Assembly (NCBI GenBank): GCA_905221605.1
Contig: CAJNDS010000779.1
Span: 882,501 to 946,500 of the forward strand
DNA length: 64,000 bases
Reading direction: 5' to 3'
Source of the DNA: Symbiodinium natans
Taxonomy: Eukaryota > Sar > Dinophyceae > Suessiales > Symbiodiniaceae
Part shown: in pieces, positions 1 to 12,100 of the stretch
How positions within the stretch are numbered: position 1 is the first letter of the stretch
Layout: every line of letters starts with the position of its first letter
Translations under genes and position numbers: made by a program
The notes under the pieces: generated by a model
Databases searched by the model: none
Told to the model about the DNA's origin: nothing
Seen by the model: only the letters and a program-made list of their open reading frames with translations

Positions 1-786
1 AAAAGTCATCCCCCTCCTCAGAACCCCTCCAAAATTCCAAGCTTCAACCCCTAAGATTCGGAGGGCACGTGGTTAGGGTTGAGGGCTCTGGCCTTTAGGG
101 GGTTCTCAAGGGAAGACAGAGGGGCCTCCTGAGCCCCAACCTTAGATTGCCGCATCTAGAATCTACTTGGAGGTTCATGGGTACTTATCAGCCGTGCCAT
201 GAGAAGGGCCAACACAGAAATACTCGTGAAGGGTATACAATGACAAAACACAGTGTGGTCAACAGTGCTTGATGCCAACAGCGGAAGGTCGAATGAGACG
301 ATGACGAAAAGAAGAGCCTACGAGTACGAGATGGAGTTTTCACAAGTTTACAACTAGCTACAGCAACATCAACACGATAACGATAGGGATACAGAACCCT
401 GCAGTTTTCGGCTTGCACGATAAGGGCTTCGGGCGTTCGGGTTCGGCGTCTGGACTGAAAGATGCGCGCCTGGTAGCTTGCGTGAACTGCGTCTAAACCC
501 GTTAAAAATCCTTTGCGCCCTGCTCATGTTTAGGGTTTAGGTTTTAGGGTTTAAGGTTTAAGGAGTGGCCTGCTTCTTTTTCCCTCTGTCCTTCCCCATG
601 CGCGCGGCAGGTCGTGAGCTAGCCGCCCCTCTCAAGGACCCCTCGTCTTTGGCAACCTCCATCTACAAGCTTAGAGGCCCAGATCCCCGGGCGAAGAAGG
701 GCTATAGGGTTTTGGGTTTATTAGGGTTCCGGGTTCAGGGGTTTAGGGTTTAGGCCCTGGGACGTGACCTCGTCTTTGGCTTCTAG

Positions 787-2696
787 GCTGGCTGTTCTGT
801 TGTCCAGTACCCCGAAAAAACGCCTACAGAGCGCTAAGGGAGCCGGAGCCCTAGTGGAAGCTGTCCGCCGCCTCTCAAGGTTCAGGTGAACACCACGCTT
901 TCAAGTCACGTAACCCTAAAACCCAAGTCCGATGAACTGCAAACACCTTGTAGCTGTAGCTGCACCAGAGCACGTCCACCATGCTGGGGGGTGGCCCACC
1001 TCCCCTAGCCCACCCACCTCCCTACCCACACTCGACACTCAACCCTGATCCCCAGAACCCTAAACCTAACCCCTAAACACTAAAACCCTAAACCCTGACA
1101 CCCGGCTGCCCCCCCCCCCCCCCCCAACCCCCATAAACCCCATAAACCCCATAAACCCAGCAAACCCTAGCTACGGAAGGGACTCGGAGCGGCAAGGATC
1201 CAGAGGGTCTTAGGCTTGCCACGGCGTTCATTCCCCCCACGGAGCCTTACGGTGCAACTTCCCCGCGCATGGCCGACACGCCCATCTTTGCGGTATTCCT
1301 TGGGGGGGGACGACCGGGAAGAGGGGAGGAGGGCTTGGTTCAATTGTGGGCTTGGGGAATTACCTGGGATGTTCATGCGTACGTTCTATGTGAAGCGATC
1401 AGTACCCTACTTACACCTCGAATATGACCAGTTACAGCGCTGCAACTACCTTGACAACAACCCTACACGAATAGCTTCAGGATGATTCGAGCTGGGATTC
1501 CCGTTAGTATACCTGTTGGGATATGTGGGATAAGGATGTTCCAACCTTTTTGGAGCTTACTGTACCCACAAGGTACACATGAAGCTCCAAACCAAGATTT
1601 GCAGGATCCCACTGCAGGAGGTGTTGTTCACAAGGCTCGGGGTTGGGTCTGAGGGTCTGAGGGTCTTGATGGTGAAGCCTCGAGCTTGGGATGTGTGGGC
1701 TCAAGGTTCAATGCTAGATGTGACCATATAGAATGCGAACAAGGACCTAAAGAAGATACTGATTCGCCTCGGCTTCCTGCCGAGAAGCGTCTGGAACAAG
1801 CAGACCCGGATCGGGCCTCCTTCCCCCTAACCCAACCCTTCCCTTCCCCAGGCAAAATTTTCTGACGCCACCCCCCCCCCCCCCCCAATCGCTTGGAGGA
1901 GCTGCAAACCGATGCTGTGGAGGGTCCCGCTTGTCGGTGGCTCCTACAGGGGGAGTGCCTCAAACCCCCCCCCCCTTTTTTTGCGAAACCGTCTTTCCTC
2001 CTTTCCTGTCCTGGGGCCGGCCCGGCTGCCGAGGCGGCGCGCGCAAGCGTTTACAATTATTAAACATCAGAATGCTGTCAATAATCATGCTGGCAGAGAT
2101 AAAGAAACCACAAGAATAATCGTAATGACATTAATCACAATAATACTATTCATAATCAAAGTAATAATAATCATGATGATAAAAATCGCAATAAATAACA
2201 ACAAGCGCGGCCCAAGGTTCATTGGTCCAGGCCGGATCTTCTTCCACAGGTCCTTCTTTTCTTGTGGAGGTGTCAAGGGATGGTGCACTGGAGGGTCTTA
2301 AGAGCCCCCAAAACCTACTTTTTTGTAACTTGTTTGTATGCCATTACCATACCCCCCCCCCCCCCCCTCCCCCCACAAGTAGGATTTGGTTGGGTTGCTA
2401 AGGTGGGTGTTTTTTGGTATGCTCGGCTCTTCGGGCTCAAGGTCATTTACGTGTTGCGAAGGGCTTCCAGCCCCCTTTCGTGCTCGTCAGTGCAGCTATT
2501 TCAAGGCAACTTCACCATAGAAACCGGCATGATAGAAACTTGAGGTTCCGTTTGAGTGAGATTCTTGGGGTTCAGGGCTGCATGAAGCGAACCCCCCACC
2601 CCCTCCCCCCCTAAATACGAGTACGGTCCTACCGTCGCTATCTCTAACAGGGGCAAAAAGCATCACTGCGGCTCGTGAAGGCATGAGGCCGCACAG
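787..2696 (+). CDS. Candidate plus-strand exons, gene unknown
   Basis: Three stretches bounded by AG and GT/GC: 787-879 (LAVLLSSTPKKRLQSAKGAG and on, GTTCAG donor), 1753-1814 (KILIRLGFLPRSVWNKQTRI, GC donor) and 2651-2696 (AKSITAAREGMRPH, GTAAGC donor). Basic and protein-like, but not assigned to a family, and phases were not shown to join. The rest of 1-3000 is TTTAGGG-type repeats and C-tracts. Confidence 0.3.
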
Positions 2697-3614
2697 GTAA
2701 GCCTAAACCCTAAACACTGGACCCTCGGGCCTCAAACCCTACAGCAAACCCCAGAATCCCCAGCGTCGGCCGCAGAAGCTTCAAGCGGACTGTGTCCCCT
2801 GGCCGATACCCCTAAACCCTAAACCCTAAACCCTAAACCCCCAGAATCCCCAGCGTCAGCCCCAGAAGTCCTCTGGTCGATAACCCTCTGGGATGACCCG
2901 CTCGAAGTAGGCCGGGCCCTCGGCCAAGACCTGGCGGCCGGAAGGAAAGCGCGGGGGCCCGGGCGCTGAGACCCTTTGTGCAAGGCTTCGACTCTCACAC
3001 CTTCAAGGGACTAACGGAGGGATCCCTAAGGGTCCCCTCAAGGGGTTGCTCCTTATACCTAGTGCTTCGTCGCTCACTCGTCGCTCACTCTCGCACGTGG
3101 CAGGATCCGTCAAGCAAACAAGCCACGTTTGGGCGTCAGGCTCTATGGGCAGGAGAGTTTAGGGCCCCTAGCACCGAAACCAAACCTGGAACCTTGAAGG
3201 ACGCGAACCTAAGTTGAGACCATGTGCTCAGTGATGCGCAACTTTCAAGAACAGTCGACAAAGCAACTGTCCGAAGGTCACAAAAGTCAGCTGACACTAC
3301 TGCAGGTTTAGGTTTTGGTGTCCCTCCCCCTCCAGCATGTCGGTGTCTGAAGCTCTCTTTCCACAAGTCCTGTTATGAGGCTGAAACCAGAAAGGCCTTA
3401 CATATCAGCCCGAAAGCTGCGAAGCCTTCATAGGTCCCACAAGCTCACATCGGCCTTTGGGCGGTACTGCTTCAGGCCGCAATAGCAACCTCTCAGAGGC
3501 TGCAAGACGCGGGCTTTGTTGCCCTCGATTTTTGCGGCTTCGGGCTGAGGCTTTCTCTGCTTGGGCTAGCTGAGGGCTGGAGGTTCCACGGGCCCAGAAT
3601 CATGAAACCTGTAC

Positions 3615-3687
3615 GGAGCACGTGGCCTGTGATCAAGACGGCAGCGATGGCCAGGAAGATGAGCACGTTTTTGAGGCCGTACTTCAG
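3615..3687 (-). CDS. Candidate exon with a membrane helix
   Basis: After an AG acceptor: LKYGLKNVLIFLAIAAVLIT GHVL, then a GT donor (GTACAG). A clear hydrophobic helix. It lies downstream of the syntaxin stop, so it belongs to another gene. A second minus-strand candidate, 2885-2930 (VLAEGPAYFERVIPEG, AG and GT signals), may belong with it. Confidence 0.4.
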
Positions 3688-3944
3688 CTGATACCTTGGT
3701 AGAGCCACATGGAAGTGAAGATGTGTTGTGGGGATCTAGAATCGCAAAGACATGTTGAAGGGACATGCGCCTCTAAGCGTTCTGCGACCGTCCGCAAGGC
3801 TCGCCTAGTAGGCAAAATAGGGCAAAGCAGTGCAGCTGACATCTCTTTTGGATTGGAGAACCTGGCTGTACGAGGTCCCCTGATATTCATCATCTTCGTC
3901 TTCGTAATCGTCTCCGTCTCCGTCCCCGTCCCCCTCTCCTCCTC

Positions 3945-4023
3945 CTCCTCCCCTCCTCCTCCTCCTCCTCCTCCTCCTCCTCCTCCTCCTCCTCCTCCTC
4001 CTCCTCCTCCTCCTCCTCCTCCT

Positions 4024-4112
<89 letters not shown>
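3945..4112. repeat. CTC and CTCCTG microsatellite
   Basis: About 27 CCT triplets, then 13 GCTCCT hexamers. Downstream of the syntaxin stop; ORFs through it are low-complexity by-products. Confidence 0.92.
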
Positions 4113-4113
<1 letters not shown>

Positions 4114-4243
4114 CTTCCTGCTGCGGTTTCCCTCTCTGTCCGCTGCTGTTGCGAAGCATTAGCTACAGGCCGATGCCTCCTGCCTCCTTTGAAACACGCT
4201 GCCTGAAGCCCTAACACCCGAAACCTGTGGATAAAGCTGTGGA

Positions 4244-6113
4244 TTAGCGGAGGCGCTTGACCAGCAGCACGATGATCAGCACCACATCTGCAGCACCCCA
4301 GGCGAGGAGGCACCTCTGTGCCCGAAGCTCACTGGGGCAATGACATGCCCACACTAACATATATTACCCCTAGCAGGCAAGCTCGCACCATGAGCTAGCA
4401 AGGAAGTTGCTTTGCAGTTGTTCCCCCGAGGTTGCGCTTTTGACCCATTTGGAAACCCCAAACCCTAAACCCTAGACCCCCCATTGCTGTTGTTCCCCTA
4501 ATCCTAAGGTTGCCCTTTTGACCCGTTTGGAAACCCCAAACCCCAAACCCCAAACCCTAAACAGTTTGGGCTCGAGCGCAGTTGCTGAGTAAAACACCTC
4601 TGCCAGCGACTGTCGGGCTAAGGGTTGAAAGGTTCAGGGTTCAGGTTTGCTGCCTTGCGCTCCAAAGCTAGACAGCCTTCCCATAAGGACGTACCTTTGC
4701 GAAATATTGCATCTGTAGTGCGGTGAGTGGAGCCGAGTGGTTTCAACTGGCCCTCTGGCTCCCTAATACTGGGCGGGTAACCCGAAAGCACCAAAAACCT
4801 GGACTGCCATGCCCCTTATTTAAGGATCTGAGTGCGATTGAAAAGGCCTATCCCCCTCCATTCAAGGGTAGAAGCAAGGACCCCTATTGCCCCGAATAGA
4901 AGCCCCCGCATCTTGCAACCGACCGAAGCAAACCCGGCCTCCAGGCTCTCGTGTCGCTCTCCTTCTTCCGCTTCACCTCAGCCATGGGAAGGGGGTTTCG
5001 GGTTCAATTCGGGTTATGGGTGGTGTAGGGTTTAGGGTTCAGGGTTCAGGGTTCAGGGTTTAGGGTTTAGGGTTTAGGGTTATACTACTATAATTCTCAA
5101 GCACGGTTTGGGGGTTGAGGGTGTAAATGGGGGTTGGGGGGGTTTAGGGGTTGAAGCAAGGGTTGAGGGTGTCTTCCCAACAAACCTTCCTGGCGGTACA
5201 GGGACTCGACACTCTCAGACAAGATGACAACCCGAACACCTCGAAAACACTTGGCACACATATACGGATCGGCCCGTTCTTGCTATTATACAGCGCAGAA
5301 ACAAATGGAAACGTTCTACTGAGTACATGTTTTAGTAATGTATGTACACACATATATGCCAACTCGGATGCCAACCGCAATCTAGGAGCCGAAGCCTACG
5401 AAGGCCGGACCTTCCGAAGTTTTCACATGGACCCTCCCCCCCCCAAGTGTTATCACACCACGCAGGCCAGGGCACCGCTTGGTGGAGCTGACCTTTCGCC
5501 TCATCCGAGCGCTGGTAGATCTTCTCGGTGTTGCAGTCCTCGGCGAAGGGCACTGCCAGCAGGGCTCAGGGTTATCAGGCGCAAGAGGGCTCCCCAAGCG
5601 CGCGCCCAACCGGAAGTCCATAAACAAAACTACAAAAGATATATACATATAATATAATATATATATATGTATGTATGTATGTATATATATATACACATAC
5701 ATGAATGTATATGTATGTATGTGTATATACATATATAAGAAGAAGAAGAAGACGACGAAGAAGAAGAAGAAGAAGAGCAGCAGCAGAAAAACAATAATCT
5801 TAACAAAATAATCATGATAGTCAGAAAAATGATAACAATAATAGTAATGATATATTCATAATAATAACAATAATAATCATGATAATGATAATATTGATCA
5901 TGATACTAATAATAAAATCGTCATGATAATTAATAATAATAATTAAATAATAAAATAATTAATAATAAAATAATAAAATAATAAAATATAATAAAATAAT
6001 AATAAAAACAATAATAATAATAATATAAGAATAATAAAATAATAATAGAAACGGCGCACTTTTGGCGAATCCGACCTATGTATATGTATGTGTATATATA
6101 TATATGTATATAC

Positions 6114-6162
<49 letters not shown>

Positions 6163-9100
6163 TTAGGACCGGTTTAGGGTCTGGGTTTAGGGTAGATAGA
6201 GATAATAAAACAAAAATCCAAGGTCCCTTGTGAATGAAGTTCCCTCAGCAACAACCTTCAGATGCTTTCAGAGCCAAGCATCGATGCGGTCCAGGATGGT
6301 TCCCTGGCCAGGGAGGTCGCTGAAGGAGCTTCGCTTCGGGCTTCATGCTCATGGGTAACTACGTAGAAGTAGGGTTATAGGGAGGCTAATTATAGCTACA
6401 ACTATTCAAGGCACATTCCTTCAAACATATTCGCATCCCATCACAACACCAAGCTGAGCCCTGAAGCGCGCTCCTGCACCAGTGAGGACACAGCCGGATG
6501 AGCCGAAGCCACCGTTCTCTACAAGAACATGGCCATCCGGAGCACTAAACTGCTCCAAAAGCAGCGGTTTAAGACAAAATCTAAAAAAAAAGACTTTGGC
6601 GCCCCCAAAAGTTGGCCCAGTTCTGAGCATCCCAAAGAAACCCTAAACCCTTGTTTTACGGCTAGGACTGCTGCACTGCCTGCGTGGGACGAAAACCACG
6701 CCATTCGAGAGCGAGCTTCGCGGACTCTGCCGCGCTGATCACTCAGGAAGTGTGTCTAGCCCTAAACCCTAAACCCTAAACCCTAAACCCTAAACCCTAA
6801 ACCCTAAGCCTAAACTCTCAGAACCACATGACATGGGCTGCTGCTCCCGCGCCTGGTCGATGACCAGCTCGGCCAGGTCTCGGAAGATCCGGTTGAGCTC
6901 CTGGGCCGCTTTCTGAGGGGGGAGGGGGGGGGGGGGGGTTAGTTTTTAGGGTTAAGGGTTAAGGGTTTTGGGTTTAGGGTTGAGGGTTTAGGGTTTAGGG
7001 TTGAGGGCTTTGGGGGTTGGCAGGGGTGGCAAGTTTCGAGACGGTCCTGACAAGGAAAAGGAAACATGAAACAAGTGTAAAGGTAAAATGGGGGTTCAGT
7101 CAAAGGTGCCTAGGGTTGAGGCTTTCTGGGAGGACGATCGACAGCGGGTGTTCTCGTGACTGTTCCGGTCTCCAGGCCCCGAACCGTCGAAACATCTAGA
7201 ATCTAAAGATTACGGCCTAGGGCTGAATACTCCGAAGCCCCCAAACCCAGTCCCTAAGCCCGACACCCGGAAGTGAAACTGCAAATGGCCGCCCAGGGCA
7301 CGACCACAGAGGAGGCGATCTGCGCGATATCACTGCTCCGCTGTGCGGCTATGGCCTCGATTTCGTGGCTCCGCAAGATTCGGGCTGAAGGTTTAGGGTT
7401 TAGGGTTTAGGGTTTAAGGTTCCCCACCCCCCAAATAAGCCCCAAGTTCCAAGCCCTCATCGCCCTTTGACTGCTCTTAAGTTTGACGAGGCTTTACTTG
7501 GGGCCTTGTTTCGGGTTTTTGGGTAAATTGGGGTTGGGATAAAATCCCGTGACGGCTTTGGAACCCTAGACGAAGGGTAGTTCTTCTGAGGCTTGGGGCT
7601 GAGAAGAGACGAAGCCCTGCATCGTTGCAAAGCCTAGGGTTAAAGTTCTTCTGTTCTGGCACAATGGCTTTTAGGGTTTCCGTCTGGGCCCTCAGCGACA
7701 ACTGAAAGCCCTAAGCCCTAAACCAGTCACGGATATGTAGGGCCTATACGTTTAGTGAGTGGGATGTGCCCCCTTTTTCGAACAGTCCTTAATCGGAACT
7801 AGAATAGAGGCCGCTATAATCCCTATTAAGGACTGTTAGTATAAGGGAGACCATCCCACTTTAGAGAGACAGATACCTTGCCCCCCGCTGCCCCCCCTAG
7901 CAGACGACACTTGGCTTGGGATAGAGGAGATTCCAGCGACTATGATGAGGGACTTCTCTTGATATCACCACTCATCTTTTGCACACCATCTCCTTAGAGG
8001 GATCCCCAACGAGGAACCCTGGGGTTGACCCCCGCAAAACGCCTCCATCTCATCCAGCTCGTCCAGCTGCTGCTGCATCTGAACTGGGGCCTGGCTCTTG
8101 GGGTTTTTTGAGGCTGTTTGGGGTTGAGGGTTGAGGGTTTAGGGTTTGGGGCAGGTCAGGATTCGGTCCGAAGGTCTGTCATCTGAGGCTAGCAGGATTC
8201 CTGGTTTAGGGTTTAGGGCTATAGAGTTTAGCGTTGGGTGTTTAGGGTGGAGTTCGCAGCTGAGGCTGAAAGGAAGAAACATTCTGGAGCCTTCGAAAGC
8301 TTCCATCTTCCGGCATACCTAGGCTTGCCTCAACATCGAAGACTTCATGCAGCCCCTCGGCGCCAAGAAAACACCTTCAACTACATCAGCGGGCAGCGGC
8401 AGGGTTGAGAGCTGACGACCATATTTAAGGGTCTAGGGCATCTAGCAATGAGGGCCCACAACCCGAGAACCCGAAGCCCTATAAACCTTGTAAACATCCT
8501 TCAACCCTTAACCACCGAACGAAGCCTACACCCCTTTTCCACGCAGTCCCAGGCGCAGCGGAGGACAGTGGCGGCCCCCCGTAGCCGCTGGGGTCCTCTG
8601 CGGCGGCCGCGGAAGCGGCTGCGGAAGCGGCAGCAGCGCTCGACGCTTCGTTCCTTCTGGGGCTTCGGGGTTTGGGTTTTGGGTGCCAGGTTGTGTGGCT
8701 TAGGAATTCAAGGTCTTTTAAGATTGATGGTTGTTTAACGTTCATGGTAAGGGTGACCCTGGACACTATTGTCACTATTGTTATTCCTGGGCCTCTGGTT
8801 TCGTCCGACCCGGTCCAAAATAGTTGCAGGTTTCAGGAGCTTCCACTTCGAAGCGGGCAGAGGCTTCAGGGCTCAATCGCTCACATCTCAGACCGGCCGG
8901 GCGAGGATTCACTATCTCGAGTCTCTACGTCTTCGCGAAACTTCGATTTAATTTGGACTTCCACCTAGATGGAAGAACCACGCTGCAGTGGGTATGACTA
9001 TGGCGAGGAAAAAGCACAGGCATGTACAAAAGGAACGCAAGCCCTACCCCTGACGGGGCCGCAAGGGAGGGGGCTTCAAGGCAAACGCATGAAGCCCGGG

Positions 9101-12100
9101 GCCAAGATTCTGGGTTTGGGGTTTCCGAAACGTCCGAGGCTTTTTGTAGGGTTTGGGAAAGTTTGGGGTTCAGGGTGAACTTCAGGGATTGGTGGCGTGG
9201 CCCAGGATGCACAAAAGGGGGCGCGAAACCTTCGGAAGAAAGTTTGGCAAAGCCGCAGCTGCTTCCAAGAATCCGGCCCTTCAGCTGCGTGATGTACTCC
9301 TCGGCGCCGTCGACTATGTATAGTACATGTTATCATATACACGATCTTATATCTGCTATTTACCGTGCATTTTTCCTAAATGCTACGTACTACTTGAATC
9401 ACTGCTAAGGTTACCTCTGCTAATTCTGTTTCATGGTTTCGTCTCTTCTTAATTTTAGCATCTTCGTGTGGCCTGCATATGACTCAAGGGCCCAAAGCAT
9501 GATCTCTTGCAATGATTTTGTTCTTCTGGGTAGTTCTCGGAAATAAGGTCGATCTTCTTTTAAGGGTGCCGTACTATATAGGGGGACCGAACAGGGGCCC
9601 TAATTTCGAGAACTACGCTCTTTCGTGTTGTTCCTGGGGAGTTGGAGGTCTAGCTCGGCACAAGGCCTTTGACTTGAGGCTCCTAGCCTGGCGGTTTAGG
9701 GTCTGGCACTTTTAAGGCTGAAGTGGGTTTGGGGTTTGTAGGGTTTTTTCGGGTTTAAGGCACTCATAAGACAGGATTCAATCAAGAAAGGTGAGCGAAA
9801 ACGGATTCTTCGGCAAACTACAGCAAAGATGGCTTTGCGGTTCTTCACATATGTATATATATATATATGTATATTTGCTCATATGTGTATATATATATAT
9901 ATATATCGAGCAGAAAATGAACGCAAACAAAGCGGTCAGCAAGCTGACATAGGGTGCCTTCTGCAGCTCCCGGCATCGCTTGGAGAGCTGCTGGAGCTGG
10001 GATGCCAGGTTCCTCTTGTGGGGGGGCTGCCGGGGCTTCTGGGAGAACCTAAATGCCACATGTCAGGGTTTAGGGTTTAGGGTTTAGGGTTTAGGGTTTA
10101 GGGTTTAGGGTTTAGGGTTTAGGGTTTAGGGTTTGGGGTTTGGGGTTTGGGGTTTAGGGTTTTTTTTGCCACCCGCTTAGCTGACCTCTCGGACACTCTG
10201 CAGGGAATTGGCGGTTAAATACTGGGTGTCAAAAAACGGGCTTTCGTCTAGGATTAGGGTTTAGGGTTTAGGGTTTAGGGTTTAGGGTTTAGGGTTTAGG
10301 GTTTAGGGTCATCTCAGAACTTCAGAGCGAAGATTGCAACAAGCGGAAGCCAAGGCGAGAGCCAGCGAAACAAAAGCGGACCCATGATAAACAGCTGCCT
10401 GAAGCGCCTCGGACATGGGGCCTTGTCGTGATGCACACCTGGATCATAGCAACCACAACTCACCTCATAGGCGCATTCATCCCGGCTAAAAGCATGGTTC
10501 AGGCCCAAGGCCGTAGATGACGTTGATTTGGGATCCAGAATCCAGAGACAATGGGTGCAACAGCACGCAGAAGGTAACTTGGCCACGATGACGACCTGCT
10601 GCGGTCCTCTGCATGTTCTGGCGGAACTCGTCGTCCAGCAAGCCTGGCACAAATCTTGATCTTGAGATCACTAAAATTCTCCTGGAGAAAAAGAGCCGCT
10701 GGTCACGCTGTCCCGCAACCCCAGGTCAAAGCAGTCCATGAGGGACGCGGCTCGGGAGTTTTGAGACATTGGGGGCTTCAAGCTGTTCCCGACCCCGCCT
10801 TCCTTCTTCCGCCCGATGTGGCGAATCTGGTGTATGGTCTGCTCGCAAACTCGGATCTGAGTTGCGACGTTGCCCGAAATGGCCTCCACGGGCATCAGGG
10901 ACACACCCCACAGCCGTACCAAAACCGGCATCTACGTGCATACGTCGGCGACTTTCAGGGGTCACGGGTTGAGGGATTTAGGGTCTCCAAAGCCCATGGT
11001 TCTGCGCATTTTTGAGCTCACGGCATGGCTTGCTGAACCCATCTCCCTTAGTGGCCCCCATGGCCTCGACCTCACGCTCCCGGCTGCGGCATTGCGCAGT
11101 GTCCTCCAGCATCGGCTGCAAGACAAAGCGCAAGTACGCCCAACCAAGGGGCAGCAGGAATCCAGCCCCCAATAGGCCAAGCTCTCGTTGACCCTACACG
11201 AGCCAACGCCCAACACCTGGAGCCCGAAAGCTACATATGCATACCCTTTTTCTGAATCTTGAAGCTACCCGACACCCTAAACCCTGCCAAAACCACTTCG
11301 GTCCTCGGGCAGCGCGAGGCGGGCTTGGTGGGCCGCCACGAGCTTCCTGAACAAGGCTACCCTACCTTCCGGAGAATCTTCATTTTTTGTCATGCGGCCT
11401 CAGGACCGCCCCAAAAAAGCATTGTCCAGGAATTAGGATGTAGGATTTTGAGGGCTTAGGGCTTAGGGCTCAAAGCCACTGCATTAACTCTGAAAACCGG
11501 GTGTAGGTTGCTTTGAGATGTAGGGTTCTGGTCGGCCGTGGCTTTGGCTTTGAAGGCGTTTGGCATGGCGATGTCTGGGGATGCTCGAGCGGGCACATGC
11601 GGGTGGCATGCGCATGCATCCATTTGCCATGATCCTTCGCCAAGCACGAGATGACGCTTGTCAGGCTAGATGCAGTACCAAAGCGGATCTCCCCAGTATT
11701 CAGCATGGTAGCCTGGGTTTAGGGAAATCCTGTTCCCCGCTGTCTCCAACCTGTCTTTCGAACACCCGGTGTTTCCAAAGACTTTGAAGCTCAGAAGCCC
11801 CGAATTCCAACCTCACAACCTCGCACAGATGTTCTCCTCCGAGAAGCTGCTGAAGGTTCTGGAGCAGCTGTGCCAACTCCACAGGGCTTCTCAGCTCCAG
11901 GATCGCCTGCCCTTGGGGCCACAGCTGTAACACAGGCTTCTTCTCTGCTGTCAGGTGCACCAGAAGCCATCCACGTGCATCCGTCACGATTGCCAAGAGG
12001 GGTGCTGTCGGTGTCGCGGACAGGAAGCCGGCCAAGACCGCGCAGCTTTGGGCCATGGCGGCGACGAAGAGAGCGTGCCTGGCTTCTGCGCTTACGCTGG

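Noticed and set aside
3684-4313. ORFs of 89-209 codons with poly-Pro, poly-Glu or poly-Gly runs
   Set aside because: Translations of a CTC/CTCCTG microsatellite. Only the last exon of the syntaxin gene (4244-4315), in another frame, is real here.
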